A stretch of DNA of 8,543 bases from an uncultured Lachnospiraceae bacterium (GTDB lineage: Bacteria > Bacillota > Clostridia > Lachnospirales > Lachnospiraceae). The DNA lies in assembly GCA_948794795.1 (NCBI GenBank), contig CAQGLR010000074.1, forward strand, positions 1-8,543, read 5' to 3'. Position 1 is the first letter of the stretch. Each line of letters opens with the position of its first letter. The notes below the pieces were generated by a model. It ran no database searches and was not told where the DNA came from. It worked only from the letters and a program-made list of their open reading frames with translations. Below are positions 1 to 7,090 of the stretch, one piece after another. A program made the translations under genes and the position numbers.

Positions 1-30
1 GACTTCCATACAGCAATTTTACCAGGATTG

Positions 31-80
31 CTTGCTTAAGTTCGCACTTATGGGACACATTCCCCTTACCCCTTGCAAGT
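31..80. other. possible origin of transfer (oriT) in the mob leader
   Basis: Seen: just upstream of the mobC-relaxase pair lies a small inverted repeat, TAAGT-TCGC-ACTTA (37-50), followed by a C-rich run and the 8-bp palindrome CTTGCAAG (72-79). Read on the minus strand, 50-43 gives TAAGTGCG, the same eight bases found directly before the nick in the IncQ/RSF1010 oriT family. Known: oriT usually lies beside the genes for MobC-type accessory proteins and relaxases. Against it: the bases after TAAGTGCG here are AAC rather than CCC, and the relaxase looks MOBP-like rather than MOBQ-like, so the match may be chance. No convincing promoter is visible; a TATAAA at 87-92 lacks a good -35. Confidence 0.33.
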
Positions 81-133
81 AAAACCTATAAACCAAAACA
101 CTGTAACAAAAACTTAAAAAGGAGCAGGAACAG

Positions 134-475
134 ATGAGCAAACGCACAAGACAGAATGAACTAAAGGTAATGTTAAACAATGATGAATTATATATACTGG
201 AACGCAAACTAAAACAGTCAGGAATGGATAGCAAATCAGTGTTTATAAGACACTTAATCCTATATGGGTATGTGTATGATATTGATTATTCCTGCCTATA
301 TGAAATGAACACACTCCTTGCAAATACCAGCAATAACCTTAACCAGATTGCAAGACGTGTAAACACAACTGGGAATATTTATAAAGATGACTTAGATGAG
401 ATAAAGGGGATTATGGAAAAAATATGGCATACACAAAAATCCATGCTGTCACAGCAACCGTTGGCAAAGCAGTAG
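134..475 (+). CDS. mobC: MobC-family mobilisation accessory protein (relaxosome component)
   Basis: A 113-aa basic protein expected to bind oriT and help the relaxase open the DNA at the nick site. The N-terminal part (about residues 3-45) has the pattern of a ribbon-helix-helix DNA-binding domain. The C-terminal part carries the MobC signature NLNQIARRVN (about residues 68-77), followed by a gly/asn turn and an amphipathic helix. The ATG at 134 is preceded by AAGGAG at 119-124 with a 9-nt spacer, which supports this start. The gene overlaps the relaxase start by 52 bp in another frame, so the two are surely co-transcribed and probably translationally coupled. Length is normal for the family. 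Confident about family; which element it mobilises is not visible. Confidence 0.88.
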   Translation: MSKRTRQNELKVMLNNDELYILERKLKQSGMDSKSVFIRHLILYGYVYDIDYSCLYEMNTLLANTSNNLNQIARRVNTTGNIYKDDLDEIKGIMEKIWHTQKSMLSQQPLAKQ

Positions 476-1818
476 ACTATATATGCAACCCTGACAAAAC
501 TGATGGCCGCATACTTATTTCTTCTTATGGGTGCAGCCCACAGACTGCTGTTTATGACTTCCAGTTTGCATTGTCAAAAACAAACCCGGCAGACCCGAAC
601 AAGGCTTACCATCTGATACAGTCTTTTGCACCAGATGAATGTAAAAATGGGTTATTAAATTCAGAAAAAGCACACCAGATTGGAAATGAGCTTGCAGAAA
701 AATTACTTGGAAATACTTATTCATATATTGTAACTACACATACTGATAAAGACCATATCCATAACCATATAATTTTTTGTGCAGCAGACAATATCCGTCA
801 TAGGAAATACCATGACTGCAAAAAAAGTTACTACCATATACGCAGCTTAAGCGATGGGCTTTGCAGGAAACATAACCTGTCTGTCATCCAGGCATCAGAC
901 AAAAAAAGCAAAACCTACAAAGAATGGCAGGAATACATGAAAGGCAGTTCATGGAAAACCAGGCTTAAAACTGACATCAATGAAACCATTAAAAATGTCT
1001 TGTCTTATGAAGAATTTATCCTGGCTATGGAAGCAAAAGGCTATAAAATACAAAACCAGGGATTTGACACACCTGGCAGATATATTAAATTCAGAGCCCA
1101 GGGGCAAAAACATTTTATCAGGGGACGCAATAAAACTTTAGGCATGGATTATACAAAAGAACGCATTAAAGAACGCATAGAAAACAAAGCTAAAGAACGG
1201 GCTGGCAAAATGTTACATGACAAAAGCATACGCCACCTTATCAATACATCTGGCATCCAGAAATACGAAGAAAACCCTGGACTTAAAAAATGGGCAGACA
1301 AACAAAACCTCAAATTTGCAGCACAGGCTTATGCTGCCTTAAATGAAAAAGGCTTCCAGTCATTAGAAGAACTGGAAGAACAGGTTACTGTTTTATCTGG
1401 CAGAGCAGGATATACAAAAAGCAGCATTATTTCTTTGGAAAGAAAAATGAAGGAACAGGCATTAATCCTTAAATATGCAGAACAGTATACAGAAAACAAA
1501 CCTTACAATATGAAATATTGTAAAGCTAAAAATAAAGATGCAGTATTCCGCAAATATGAAACACAGCTTATGCTTTATGATGGTGCAAAAAATGGTCTTG
1601 AAAAAATTGGATTAAACCCTGTTAAAATTAATCCAAAAGAAGCCAGAAAAGATTATATAACAATGGAAAATGAAAGAAACAAACTTTCTGATAGTTATAA
1701 AAAACAGATTAGAGAAGTGAAAGAACTGGAACATTTAAAAAATACTTTAGTCCAATATATAGATATATCCCATAAAGAACAAAATATACAAAAGTCCCAA
1801 AAACATAATGAACGGTAA
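424..1818 (+). CDS. relaxase / mobilisation nuclease (MOBP-like, Relaxase PF03432 type)
   Basis: A 464-aa DNA-strand transferase that should nick oriT, stay bound to the 5' end through a tyrosine, and lead the strand into the recipient. The likely catalytic tyrosine is Y19 in the motif VDYICNPDKT (residues 17-26). The metal-binding three-histidine motif is HTDKDHIHNH (residues 106-115; H106, H111, H113 and H115 visible). A middle motif AYHLIQSF (61-68) also fits. Residues beyond about 300 are charged and helical, with coiled-coil-like stretches, and probably contact partners or the coupling protein. The ATG at 424 lies inside mobC; the nearest SD-like bases are AAAGGGG at 403-409, rather far (14 nt), so coupling to mobC translation is likely. 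All catalytic motifs are present and no frameshift is seen, so the protein looks functional. No coupling protein or secretion genes are in the window, so it is probably mobilised by a helper or by genes to the left. Confidence 0.9.
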   Translation: MAYTKIHAVTATVGKAVDYICNPDKTDGRILISSYGCSPQTAVYDFQFALSKTNPADPNKAYHLIQSFAPDECKNGLLNSEKAHQIGNELAEKLLGNTYSYIVTTHTDKDHIHNHIIFCAADNIRHRKYHDCKKSYYHIRSLSDGLCRKHNLSVIQASDKKSKTYKEWQEYMKGSSWKTRLKTDINETIKNVLSYEEFILAMEAKGYKIQNQGFDTPGRYIKFRAQGQKHFIRGRNKTLGMDYTKERIKERIENKAKERAGKMLHDKSIRHLINTSGIQKYEENPGLKKWADKQNLKFAAQAYAALNEKGFQSLEELEEQVTVLSGRAGYTKSSIISLERKMKEQALILKYAEQYTENKPYNMKYCKAKNKDAVFRKYETQLMLYDGAKNGLEKIGLNPVKINPKEARKDYITMENERNKLSDSYKKQIREVKELEHLKNTLVQYIDISHKEQNIQKSQKHNER

Positions 1819-1856
1819 AGAAATAAACTTTCACTTATTAAATTACTAATAAAATT

Positions 1857-1904
1857 ACCAGCCTTGCAATTTTTAGAATAAGCAATAAAAAATACAAGAC
1901 TGGT
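1857..1904 (-). terminator. terminator-like inverted repeat downstream of the surface-protein gene
   Basis: Arms ACCAGCCTTG (1857-1866) and CAAGACTGGT (1895-1904) pair with one C/A mismatch on the plus strand. In minus-strand RNA that position becomes a G-U wobble, giving a continuous 10-bp stem, with further A/U pairing possible inside the loop and a U-rich tail (AAUUUUAUU) after it. It therefore fits best as the original terminator of the leftward surface-protein gene, though it could also slow rightward transcripts from the relaxase. The loop is long (28 nt) and the stem is not GC-rich, so this is tentative. Confidence 0.42.
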
Positions 1905-1950
1905 TAATTATAAAATTTACAAGAATTATTAAAAAATTATTACAATATAA

Positions 1951-1958
1951 TAGTTAAA
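1951..1958. repeat. left copy of 8-bp target-site duplication (TAGTTAAA)
   Basis: TAGTTAAA directly abuts the left end (GGCTGTG) of the small insertion element and is repeated exactly at 2141-2148, directly abutting the other end. Eight base pairs is the usual duplication size of IS256-family transposition. Confidence 0.85.
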
Positions 1959-2140
1959 GGCTGTGTAAATTTAAGTGTGTAAGTTACATTACAAAATTTT
2001 CCTTAAAACTGGCTAGAGGCTATTTCTAAAATTCCTAGAAGCCAGTCAAGGTAAGCTTTCCCGCCTTTACGGGCTTCTGGGAATTTGATATCATTCAATG
2101 TGGCAGTTTTAAGAAAATACACAAATTATTTTACACTCCC
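1959..2140. mobile_element. 182-bp non-autonomous insertion element (MITE) with IS256-like ends
   Basis: Seen: inward from both ends the sequence reads GGCTGTGTAAATTTAAGTGT (plus strand from 1959) and GGGAGTGTAAAATAATTTGT (minus strand from 2140). The outer 28 bases match at 19 positions, with a shared core GTGTAAA. A second, inner pair of inverted repeats lies at 1997-2013 and 2102-2117 (core TTAAAACTG). An exact 8-bp direct repeat flanks the element. Known: ends of about 25-30 bp starting with G and 8-bp duplications are typical of IS256-family elements. There is no room for a transposase, so it would have to be moved in trans. The interior also holds the dyads ACTGGCT/AGCCAGT (2008-2014, 2040-2046) and CCCG/CGGG. 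The minus strand has an open stretch of about 40 codons that may be a fragment of a parent gene. The family assignment is inferred from end sequence and duplication length only. Confidence 0.8.
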
Positions 2141-2148
2141 TAGTTAAA
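2141..2148. repeat. right copy of 8-bp target-site duplication (TAGTTAAA)
   Basis: Exact repeat of 1951-1958. The stop codon (TAA, minus strand 2146-2144) of the large surface-protein gene lies inside this copy, so the insertion left the reading frame and stop codon unchanged but replaced everything downstream of it. Confidence 0.85.
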
Positions 2149-5100
2149 CAACTAATTTGACAGGATTTATTATAAATAGTGCCTTCCCAGATAATCCTTT
2201 AGCTGTAAAATCCGTCTGGTACTGTTTCCATACACTTTTATCTGTTTTTACCCTTGGGTTACTATAACCTCTACTAAAAGCATTATTACCAATATTACCT
2301 GGTTTAAGTTTTTTTGTTTTAACAAGTATGTATTGTAAATTTTTACATTGGTAAAAAGCTTTTTCTTCTATCTTCTTAACTTTAGAAGGTATGGTAATTA
2401 TTCTTAAAGAGCTACAGTTATTAAAGGCTTTTGTCCCTATTGAAGTTACATTTTTGCCCATTTTAACCTTTTCAAGTTTTTTACACCCTGAAAATACCTC
2501 TTTATTTATTACTTTAATATTTTTACCAATTTTTACTGCTTTGAGTTTTTTATTGTTCTTAAATGCACCATTTCCAACAGAAACCACTTTAAAAGTTTTT
2601 CCTTTAAGTTTTACTGAAGCTGGAATAAAAATATCTGCTGTGCTCTTTTTTGTACTTTTTACATATTCTGCTGTTTTATTTTTCCCTGTACTGGTTACTT
2701 TATAAACAGCTTTTGTCTTTTTATCTTTAATCTTTAAACCTTTCTTTAATTTTGCTGAAGAACTTGTATTATTGTTTTCTCCAGTAACAAAACTTGCAGA
2801 AGGTGCTGGTGTTACTTCTGGTTCTTTTGTAGGTTCTGGCATTGTTGAAGGTACTGGCGTTAGGTCTGGTGTCTGTTCTGGCACAATTGTTGCAACAGGA
2901 GTAGCAGCTGGGCTTGGAGATGGACTTGGTACTGGTGTTATATCACCACTTATATACCCGCCTCCACCGCTATCTGTAGTACCTCCTCCTGATGAGCCAC
3001 CAGATGGTTTTTGTGTTGGAGATGTTGATACTGGTGTTGGTGTTACTACTGGGGCAGGAGATGGTGAAACACTTGGGGATTCTGTTTTGTCTACATTAAC
3101 TTCAAATTCTGCAACAGAATGACCATATATAACCTTTATAAATTGTTTCCCATTTCCAGACAATACTGTAGGTTCGCAAATATATCCCTCAGTTATTAAT
3201 TCTCCATTTAAATCAAGCACTAATCCACGTGTATCTAATACTTCCCCATTTTCATAGTTTATTTTTTTGGGTAAAGAAGAGAGGACAAGTTTATCATTCT
3301 CTCCTATAATTGTATACAAACTAAAGTGTTCTGTTTCAAATACCAGATAATTTCCTTGTACTTTTGCATCAATAATTGTCCAAGCCCCACCTGGTTCCTG
3401 ACGGTATACTTTACACGTACTACCTTTCATACCCTTTGGAACTGGGATTTGTACTGTTACTTTTCCATTAGGCTGTACAAGTTTATCATTTTTGACAAAG
3501 CATATATTATATAATTCATAATTTTCAAATGGATTGTCACTGTCAAGTAAAATCTCAACCACATCATTATTAGATACTCTGAAAACCTGAAGTACAGCTT
3601 CCGCATCAATATTGCCATTTGAATTTACTGTAATGCCGTATGGATTAATATAACCTGTATCTATTGATGAAAAAATTGTTACATATGGATTTTCAGCAGA
3701 TTCAGCCATTTGTGTTGCCATTAAAATTGTACTGGCAGAATCATTTAAGGCAAAACAGCCCTCCAATGCAATTCCTGCTGGTCCTGCAAATTTAGTAAAA
3801 AATGACTCTCCAATTCCTGTTGCATTTTCCAATATAGATTTCCATTCAATATTAAATGACTGGGGAGCTAACATATCCTCTGCCAGGTTTGCTATACTGG
3901 AGCACATCATATTTGTTGACGTTAATTTATCTTTTAATCCTGTTTTAATGTTTTCTTTATTTATTTCTTTTATTTTAGATTTCATGCTGTCAAGCATAAT
4001 TTTTTGTGAAGTTCTTTTAACATTATCCTTCAGCCCTTCATTACGTGCTTCAATTAAACGGGTAGCAAAAGTTTTCTTTGCTTCTTTCTTAAGTTTAGTA
4101 AGTGCTGAATCTTCAATGTTGCCTGAGTTAAGCAAACCATATGCTGTAGAAACCCCATTAAATAATATCTCAAATGCATTAATGAAAAATGTTCCTGGTG
4201 ATTCTGATACATTGTTAGATATTGTAAAATACCCGCCTTCTGGAACTTCAATATCAATATGTTTATGCTTTGAAAACGACGCTTGCTCATATGTAAGCAT
4301 TTTCCCTGTAACTGTATCTGAAACTAAATACCAGGTTTGTTCTATAGTATTCCAAAAACTAGAAATATCACTATATTTATCTATTTCTTCATACCCTGTC
4401 CACATTCCGTTTTCATCATAAATATCAACTGCCCCGGAATAGTATTTTGAATTATAAACATCAAAACTAACATTATAGGAATCTGTTGATTTAGTGCATT
4501 TATAATTATTTACATATAAACCATTTAAATTATAAATATTTGTTTCTATGTCTTTCTCAAAGTTATTATTCGGATAAAAATGGGCAATATTATCTATGGC
4601 ATATGAATATGTATCAACATAATCATCTTGGACAGAAACTGTAATAATTGTATTAATTCCAGTTTCTGTATCTGTTATTGTAATATTAGTTGTTCCTTGC
4701 TTTTTCCCAATAACTTCAAGAGAATATCCATATTCCATTTCCTTATAATCTGATAATCCAATGACTGTTGAATTACTAACCACCACAGACATATTTCTCC
4801 ATTTATCATCTAACAAACCACTATTTTTATCTAACAATCCAAAACCTAGCCACATGCTTTTGCCTGTTTTAACTTTCATGGACTTATTGGTAGTAAAGAC
4901 TGCGATTGCTTTCGGAATTTCTTCACCTTCTATATATATCAAATTATCATCAGTATAATCTGGATAATCTCCAAAAGCAGGTTTACAATTATAATACGTT
5001 TTGTCTGAAATTAAAATATTATTTCCTGATGATGAAAACGAAGAAGAATTTCCTAAAACTCCTCCTATATAATTAGTATCACAAGACAGTTCAAAAGATA

Positions 5101-6406
5101 TTTTAGGTAATATTTTAGAAGTTGATATATTAACAGAACTTATTTGGTAACCTACTAAACCTCCTATATATCCATAATAACCATTAGCACTGCCTGCTAT
5201 TTTTGTATTTTTGACTGTTATATCAGAAAAATCCGTTGTACTTTCTCCAAAACCAATGCAACCCCCAATTTCTGTTCCACCATTTAATGAATTTGATATA
5301 ATATTATTTGATATTATACATTTTTTACATTCTAGAGTATAAGATTTTTCCTCATTCCTTCCCTGCGTCAAGCCAATTAAACCTCCTATACAACTTGAGT
5401 GTTGGGAATCAACATCAATATCCCCATTAATTTGAATATTACTAATATCAATTTTATTATCATAATAAAATTTCCCAGAGCCATAATAATGTGTATCTTT
5501 TCCAACTAAACCTCCTGAATAAACAGAAGTTAAATATTTTCCATTAAATAATGCATTTACTTTTTGATTACCATCAATGACAACATTATCTATTACAACA
5601 CTGATAGAATCGCTTAATTCACCAACAAGACCCCCCACTATAACATCATTAAAATCCTCTGTTCCATTAGTATTACTTGTAATATTGTTTAAAAGTTTTA
5701 AATTTTTCATTTCAATATTACCACCATAAAATTCCCCTATAAATCCCCCTGCTGTACAATTATTATTAGAATATGTACTAATATTACATGCTAAAACACT
5801 ATCATATATTTTTATTTCATCCATTGCATAAGCAACAAATCCTCCCACAATAGTAGTAGAATTACTAAATTTCGCAGAAATTTCATTACCAAAAACAATA
5901 CAATTTTGAATAGTTGAATTTTTAGCAGTAGTGGCTATACCACCTGTCCACTGTCCACAAATATAATCAACATCAACTCTTAAATTTTTAACAACAGCTC
6001 CTGATAAATGCTCAAATAGACCCATTTTTTCAACATCTTCATTAACAATTTGTTCTGCATTATCTATTGTATAAATTTTATGTCCTTGCCCATCTAATAT
6101 TCCTGAAAATCCTTCTTCACTACATAATGGATTCCAATATCCACCTTCAAAAAAACCAGAAATGTCTATATCATTTGTAAGTTTAAAATGTCCACTTGGA
6201 TTATTAGAAATTTTTAAAATTAAGTCATCAACACTAGATATTCCAATGGCATCATTATCTGGTGGTGGTATTTGCAACAAAAAATTAACATTTGATGTTG
6301 CCATTACTTTATCATTCTTACAATTTACATAATACTTTGACACTATTAAAGAAAATACAATAAAGTGAACAATGCACTTCTTTATCAACATTTTTTTCTT
6401 AGACAT
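2144..6406 (-). CDS. large secreted multidomain surface protein (GLUG repeats, Ig-like domains, Pro-rich linker, BspA-like LRR)
   Basis: A 1420-aa extracellular protein, probably adhesive; the ligand is unknown. Start: the ATG at 6406 has AGGGAGG 7 nt upstream. The frame stays open 27 codons further, to an ATG at 6487, but that lies in the promoter and has no SD. Domains in order: signal peptide (residues 1-35, KKKMLIKK then a hydrophobic core); beta-helix-like region (about 55-185); eight GLUG-type repeats with GG(L/F)(V/I)G cores near 188, 220, 258, 298, 341, 381, 415 and 448; Ig-like Big_2-type domain (about 500-595); an unrecognised beta-rich part (600-735); an unrecognised, mostly helical segment (about 740-905); a beta segment ending EHFSLYTII (970-1035); Ig-like Big_3-type domain (1040-1107); Pro/Ser/Thr- and Gly-rich linker (1108-1215); BspA-like LRR_5 repeats (about 1255-1385). 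No LPxTG signal is present, so the anchoring mode is unclear; the C-terminal repeats may bind the wall. The gene is complete. An insertion element touches its stop codon. Confidence 0.88.
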   Translation of the reverse strand: MSKKKMLIKKCIVHFIVFSLIVSKYYVNCKNDKVMATSNVNFLLQIPPPDNDAIGISSVDDLILKISNNPSGHFKLTNDIDISGFFEGGYWNPLCSEEGFSGILDGQGHKIYTIDNAEQIVNEDVEKMGLFEHLSGAVVKNLRVDVDYICGQWTGGIATTAKNSTIQNCIVFGNEISAKFSNSTTIVGGFVAYAMDEIKIYDSVLACNISTYSNNNCTAGGFIGEFYGGNIEMKNLKLLNNITSNTNGTEDFNDVIVGGLVGELSDSISVVIDNVVIDGNQKVNALFNGKYLTSVYSGGLVGKDTHYYGSGKFYYDNKIDISNIQINGDIDVDSQHSSCIGGLIGLTQGRNEEKSYTLECKKCIISNNIISNSLNGGTEIGGCIGFGESTTDFSDITVKNTKIAGSANGYYGYIGGLVGYQISSVNISTSKILPKISFELSCDTNYIGGVLGNSSSFSSSGNNILISDKTYYNCKPAFGDYPDYTDDNLIYIEGEEIPKAIAVFTTNKSMKVKTGKSMWLGFGLLDKNSGLLDDKWRNMSVVVSNSTVIGLSDYKEMEYGYSLEVIGKKQGTTNITITDTETGINTIITVSVQDDYVDTYSYAIDNIAHFYPNNNFEKDIETNIYNLNGLYVNNYKCTKSTDSYNVSFDVYNSKYYSGAVDIYDENGMWTGYEEIDKYSDISSFWNTIEQTWYLVSDTVTGKMLTYEQASFSKHKHIDIEVPEGGYFTISNNVSESPGTFFINAFEILFNGVSTAYGLLNSGNIEDSALTKLKKEAKKTFATRLIEARNEGLKDNVKRTSQKIMLDSMKSKIKEINKENIKTGLKDKLTSTNMMCSSIANLAEDMLAPQSFNIEWKSILENATGIGESFFTKFAGPAGIALEGCFALNDSASTILMATQMAESAENPYVTIFSSIDTGYINPYGITVNSNGNIDAEAVLQVFRVSNNDVVEILLDSDNPFENYELYNICFVKNDKLVQPNGKVTVQIPVPKGMKGSTCKVYRQEPGGAWTIIDAKVQGNYLVFETEHFSLYTIIGENDKLVLSSLPKKINYENGEVLDTRGLVLDLNGELITEGYICEPTVLSGNGKQFIKVIYGHSVAEFEVNVDKTESPSVSPSPAPVVTPTPVSTSPTQKPSGGSSGGGTTDSGGGGYISGDITPVPSPSPSPAATPVATIVPEQTPDLTPVPSTMPEPTKEPEVTPAPSASFVTGENNNTSSSAKLKKGLKIKDKKTKAVYKVTSTGKNKTAEYVKSTKKSTADIFIPASVKLKGKTFKVVSVGNGAFKNNKKLKAVKIGKNIKVINKEVFSGCKKLEKVKMGKNVTSIGTKAFNNCSSLRIITIPSKVKKIEEKAFYQCKNLQYILVKTKKLKPGNIGNNAFSRGYSNPRVKTDKSVWKQYQTDFTAKGLSGKALFIINPVKLVV

Positions 6407-6447
6407 AACATTACCTCCCTTAATTCTAAAATTTTTCTTAATTTTAA

Positions 6448-6463
6448 ATACTAATTTTAGTAT
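6448..6463. promoter_or_regulatory. inverted repeat over the -10 and start region of the surface-protein promoter
   Basis: ATACTA-ATTT-TAGTAT is a perfect 6-4-6 dyad. It overlaps five of the six bases of the -10 element and the likely transcription start of the surface-protein gene, where a bound repressor would block polymerase. In such AT-rich DNA a dyad of this size may occur by chance. Confidence 0.3.
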
Positions 6464-6487
6464 AAATTTTATGTTATTATCTGTCAA
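6459..6487 (-). promoter_or_regulatory. sigma-A-type promoter of the surface-protein gene
   Basis: On the minus strand: TTGACA (6487-6482), a 17-bp spacer, then TATACT (6464-6459). That is a perfect -35 and a five-of-six -10 at ideal spacing. The expected start of transcription near 6452 leaves an untranslated leader of about 45 nt before the ATG at 6406, containing the strong SD at 6420-6414. Confidence 0.8.
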
Positions 6488-6494
6488 GCATGCA

Positions 6495-6512
6495 TTTCCA
6501 TTTCTATGGGAA
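6495..6512. promoter_or_regulatory. imperfect 7-4-7 dyad upstream of the surface-protein promoter (possible operator)
   Basis: TTTCCAT-TTCT-ATGGGAA, six of seven arm positions complementary. It begins 7 bp upstream of the -35 of the surface-protein gene and lies between that promoter and the frameshifted regulator relic. The geometry (7-bp arms, 4-bp centre) equals that of the perfect dyad at 7100-7117 beside the intact regulator, though the arm sequences differ. It could be the old binding site of the lost regulator (inference). Confidence 0.35.
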
Positions 6513-6563
6513 TATTTAATTAATAGAATATATCATAAAATAATAAATAGAGATATTATTAAT

Positions 6564-6757
6564 ATGATAACTTATAAACCACTGTGGGGAATCCTAAATA
6601 AATAATCATCACTAAATGCAAATTATTAAATTACTATAATATTAACTATGAACTGTTAGATAATTTAAAGTATAATAGGATTATTACTCTGACAATATTA
6701 AGTGAACTTTGCATAATTTTAGATTGTGATATGACAGATAATTATAAAATACACTAA
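6564..6757 (+). pseudogene. frameshifted relic of a small Cro/C1-type (XRE, YozG-like) regulator
   Basis: The ATG at 6564 opens a frame reading MITYKPLWGILNK, the standard N-terminus of this regulator family, which then hits TAA at 6603-6605. From 6605 the next frame continues with IITKCKLLNYYNI, then LLDNLKYNR, then ITLTILSELCIILDCD, and stops at 6755-6757. Joined, the two parts give a nearly full-length protein of about 64 residues. I count about 23 identical positions with the intact regulator at 7165-7377, including Y.PLW, IT, LD.L and LDC. Two bases separate the two reading frames, equal to one lost or two gained. It was once transcribed away from the surface-protein gene, so it was plausibly that gene's regulator. 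There is no good SD now. Confidence 0.75.
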
Positions 6758-6769
6758 AAATAGAAGATT

Positions 6770-7057
6770 TTAAATAATAAAATTTAGGGTGTATAAATTA
6801 TATATACCTAAAATACCGACTAAATCCTTTATTCCCTGTCTATAATCTAGTCTTTCTATTCTGGAAACTGTTATATTAACTGTATCAGAATATTCCTAAA
6901 GCACTTTCTTATGCCTTTCCTTAATCTCACCCATAAGTTTCCCATATGCCATACATTCTTCCTTTACAGCCTGTTTATAGCCATGTTCTTGGGAAAATAC
7001 ATTGTTTAAACGTTCTGTAATGACTGGTTCAAAAGCTGTAAAAATATCATTTTCCAT
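6770..7057 (-). pseudogene. small unknown gene interrupted by an in-frame TAG
   Basis: The ATG at 7057 has a perfect AGGAGG 7 nt upstream and encodes 53 residues beginning MENDIFTAFEPVI, up to TAG at 6898-6896. The same frame then stays open for 41 more codons, starting EYSDTVNITVSRIERLDYRQ and ending at TAA (6772-6770). The full 95-residue product would be mostly helical and charged. The LDYRQGIKDL segment, after the stop, resembles the C-terminal part of short helical proteins common in Clostridia (I suspect a DUF6809-like protein, low confidence). The simplest reading is a nonsense mutation, for example CAG to TAG. The 53-aa form could still be made. It is divergent from the intact regulator and shares a promoter/operator region with it, so it was probably that regulator's target. 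Its 3' end lies 12 bp from the regulator relic. Confidence 0.65.
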
Positions 7058-7090
7058 ATGTTTTCCTCCTGTTATATTTATAACATTTTC

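Noticed and set aside
19..724. Minus-strand frames at 19-234 and 515-724
   Set aside because: They lie opposite mobC and the relaxase, whose conserved motifs and SD settle the coding strand.
2762..3088. Repetitive stretch that might be a tandem repeat array or CRISPR
   Set aside because: It encodes a Pro/Ser/Thr and Gly-rich linker; similarity between units is codon-level only, with no constant repeat and spacer length.
2391..4958. Several plus-strand open frames (2391-2705, 2772-3122, 3326-3514, 3948-4421, 4761-4958)
   Set aside because: All are antisense to the surface-protein gene, lack ribosome binding sites and have translations typical of complement reading. The 2772-3122 frame is just the reverse of the Pro/Ser/Thr linker.
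6404..6487. Alternative start of the surface protein at 6487
   Set aside because: It falls on the -35 of the promoter, has no SD, and would put a charged segment ahead of the signal peptide; the ATG at 6406 has AGGGAGG at 7 nt.
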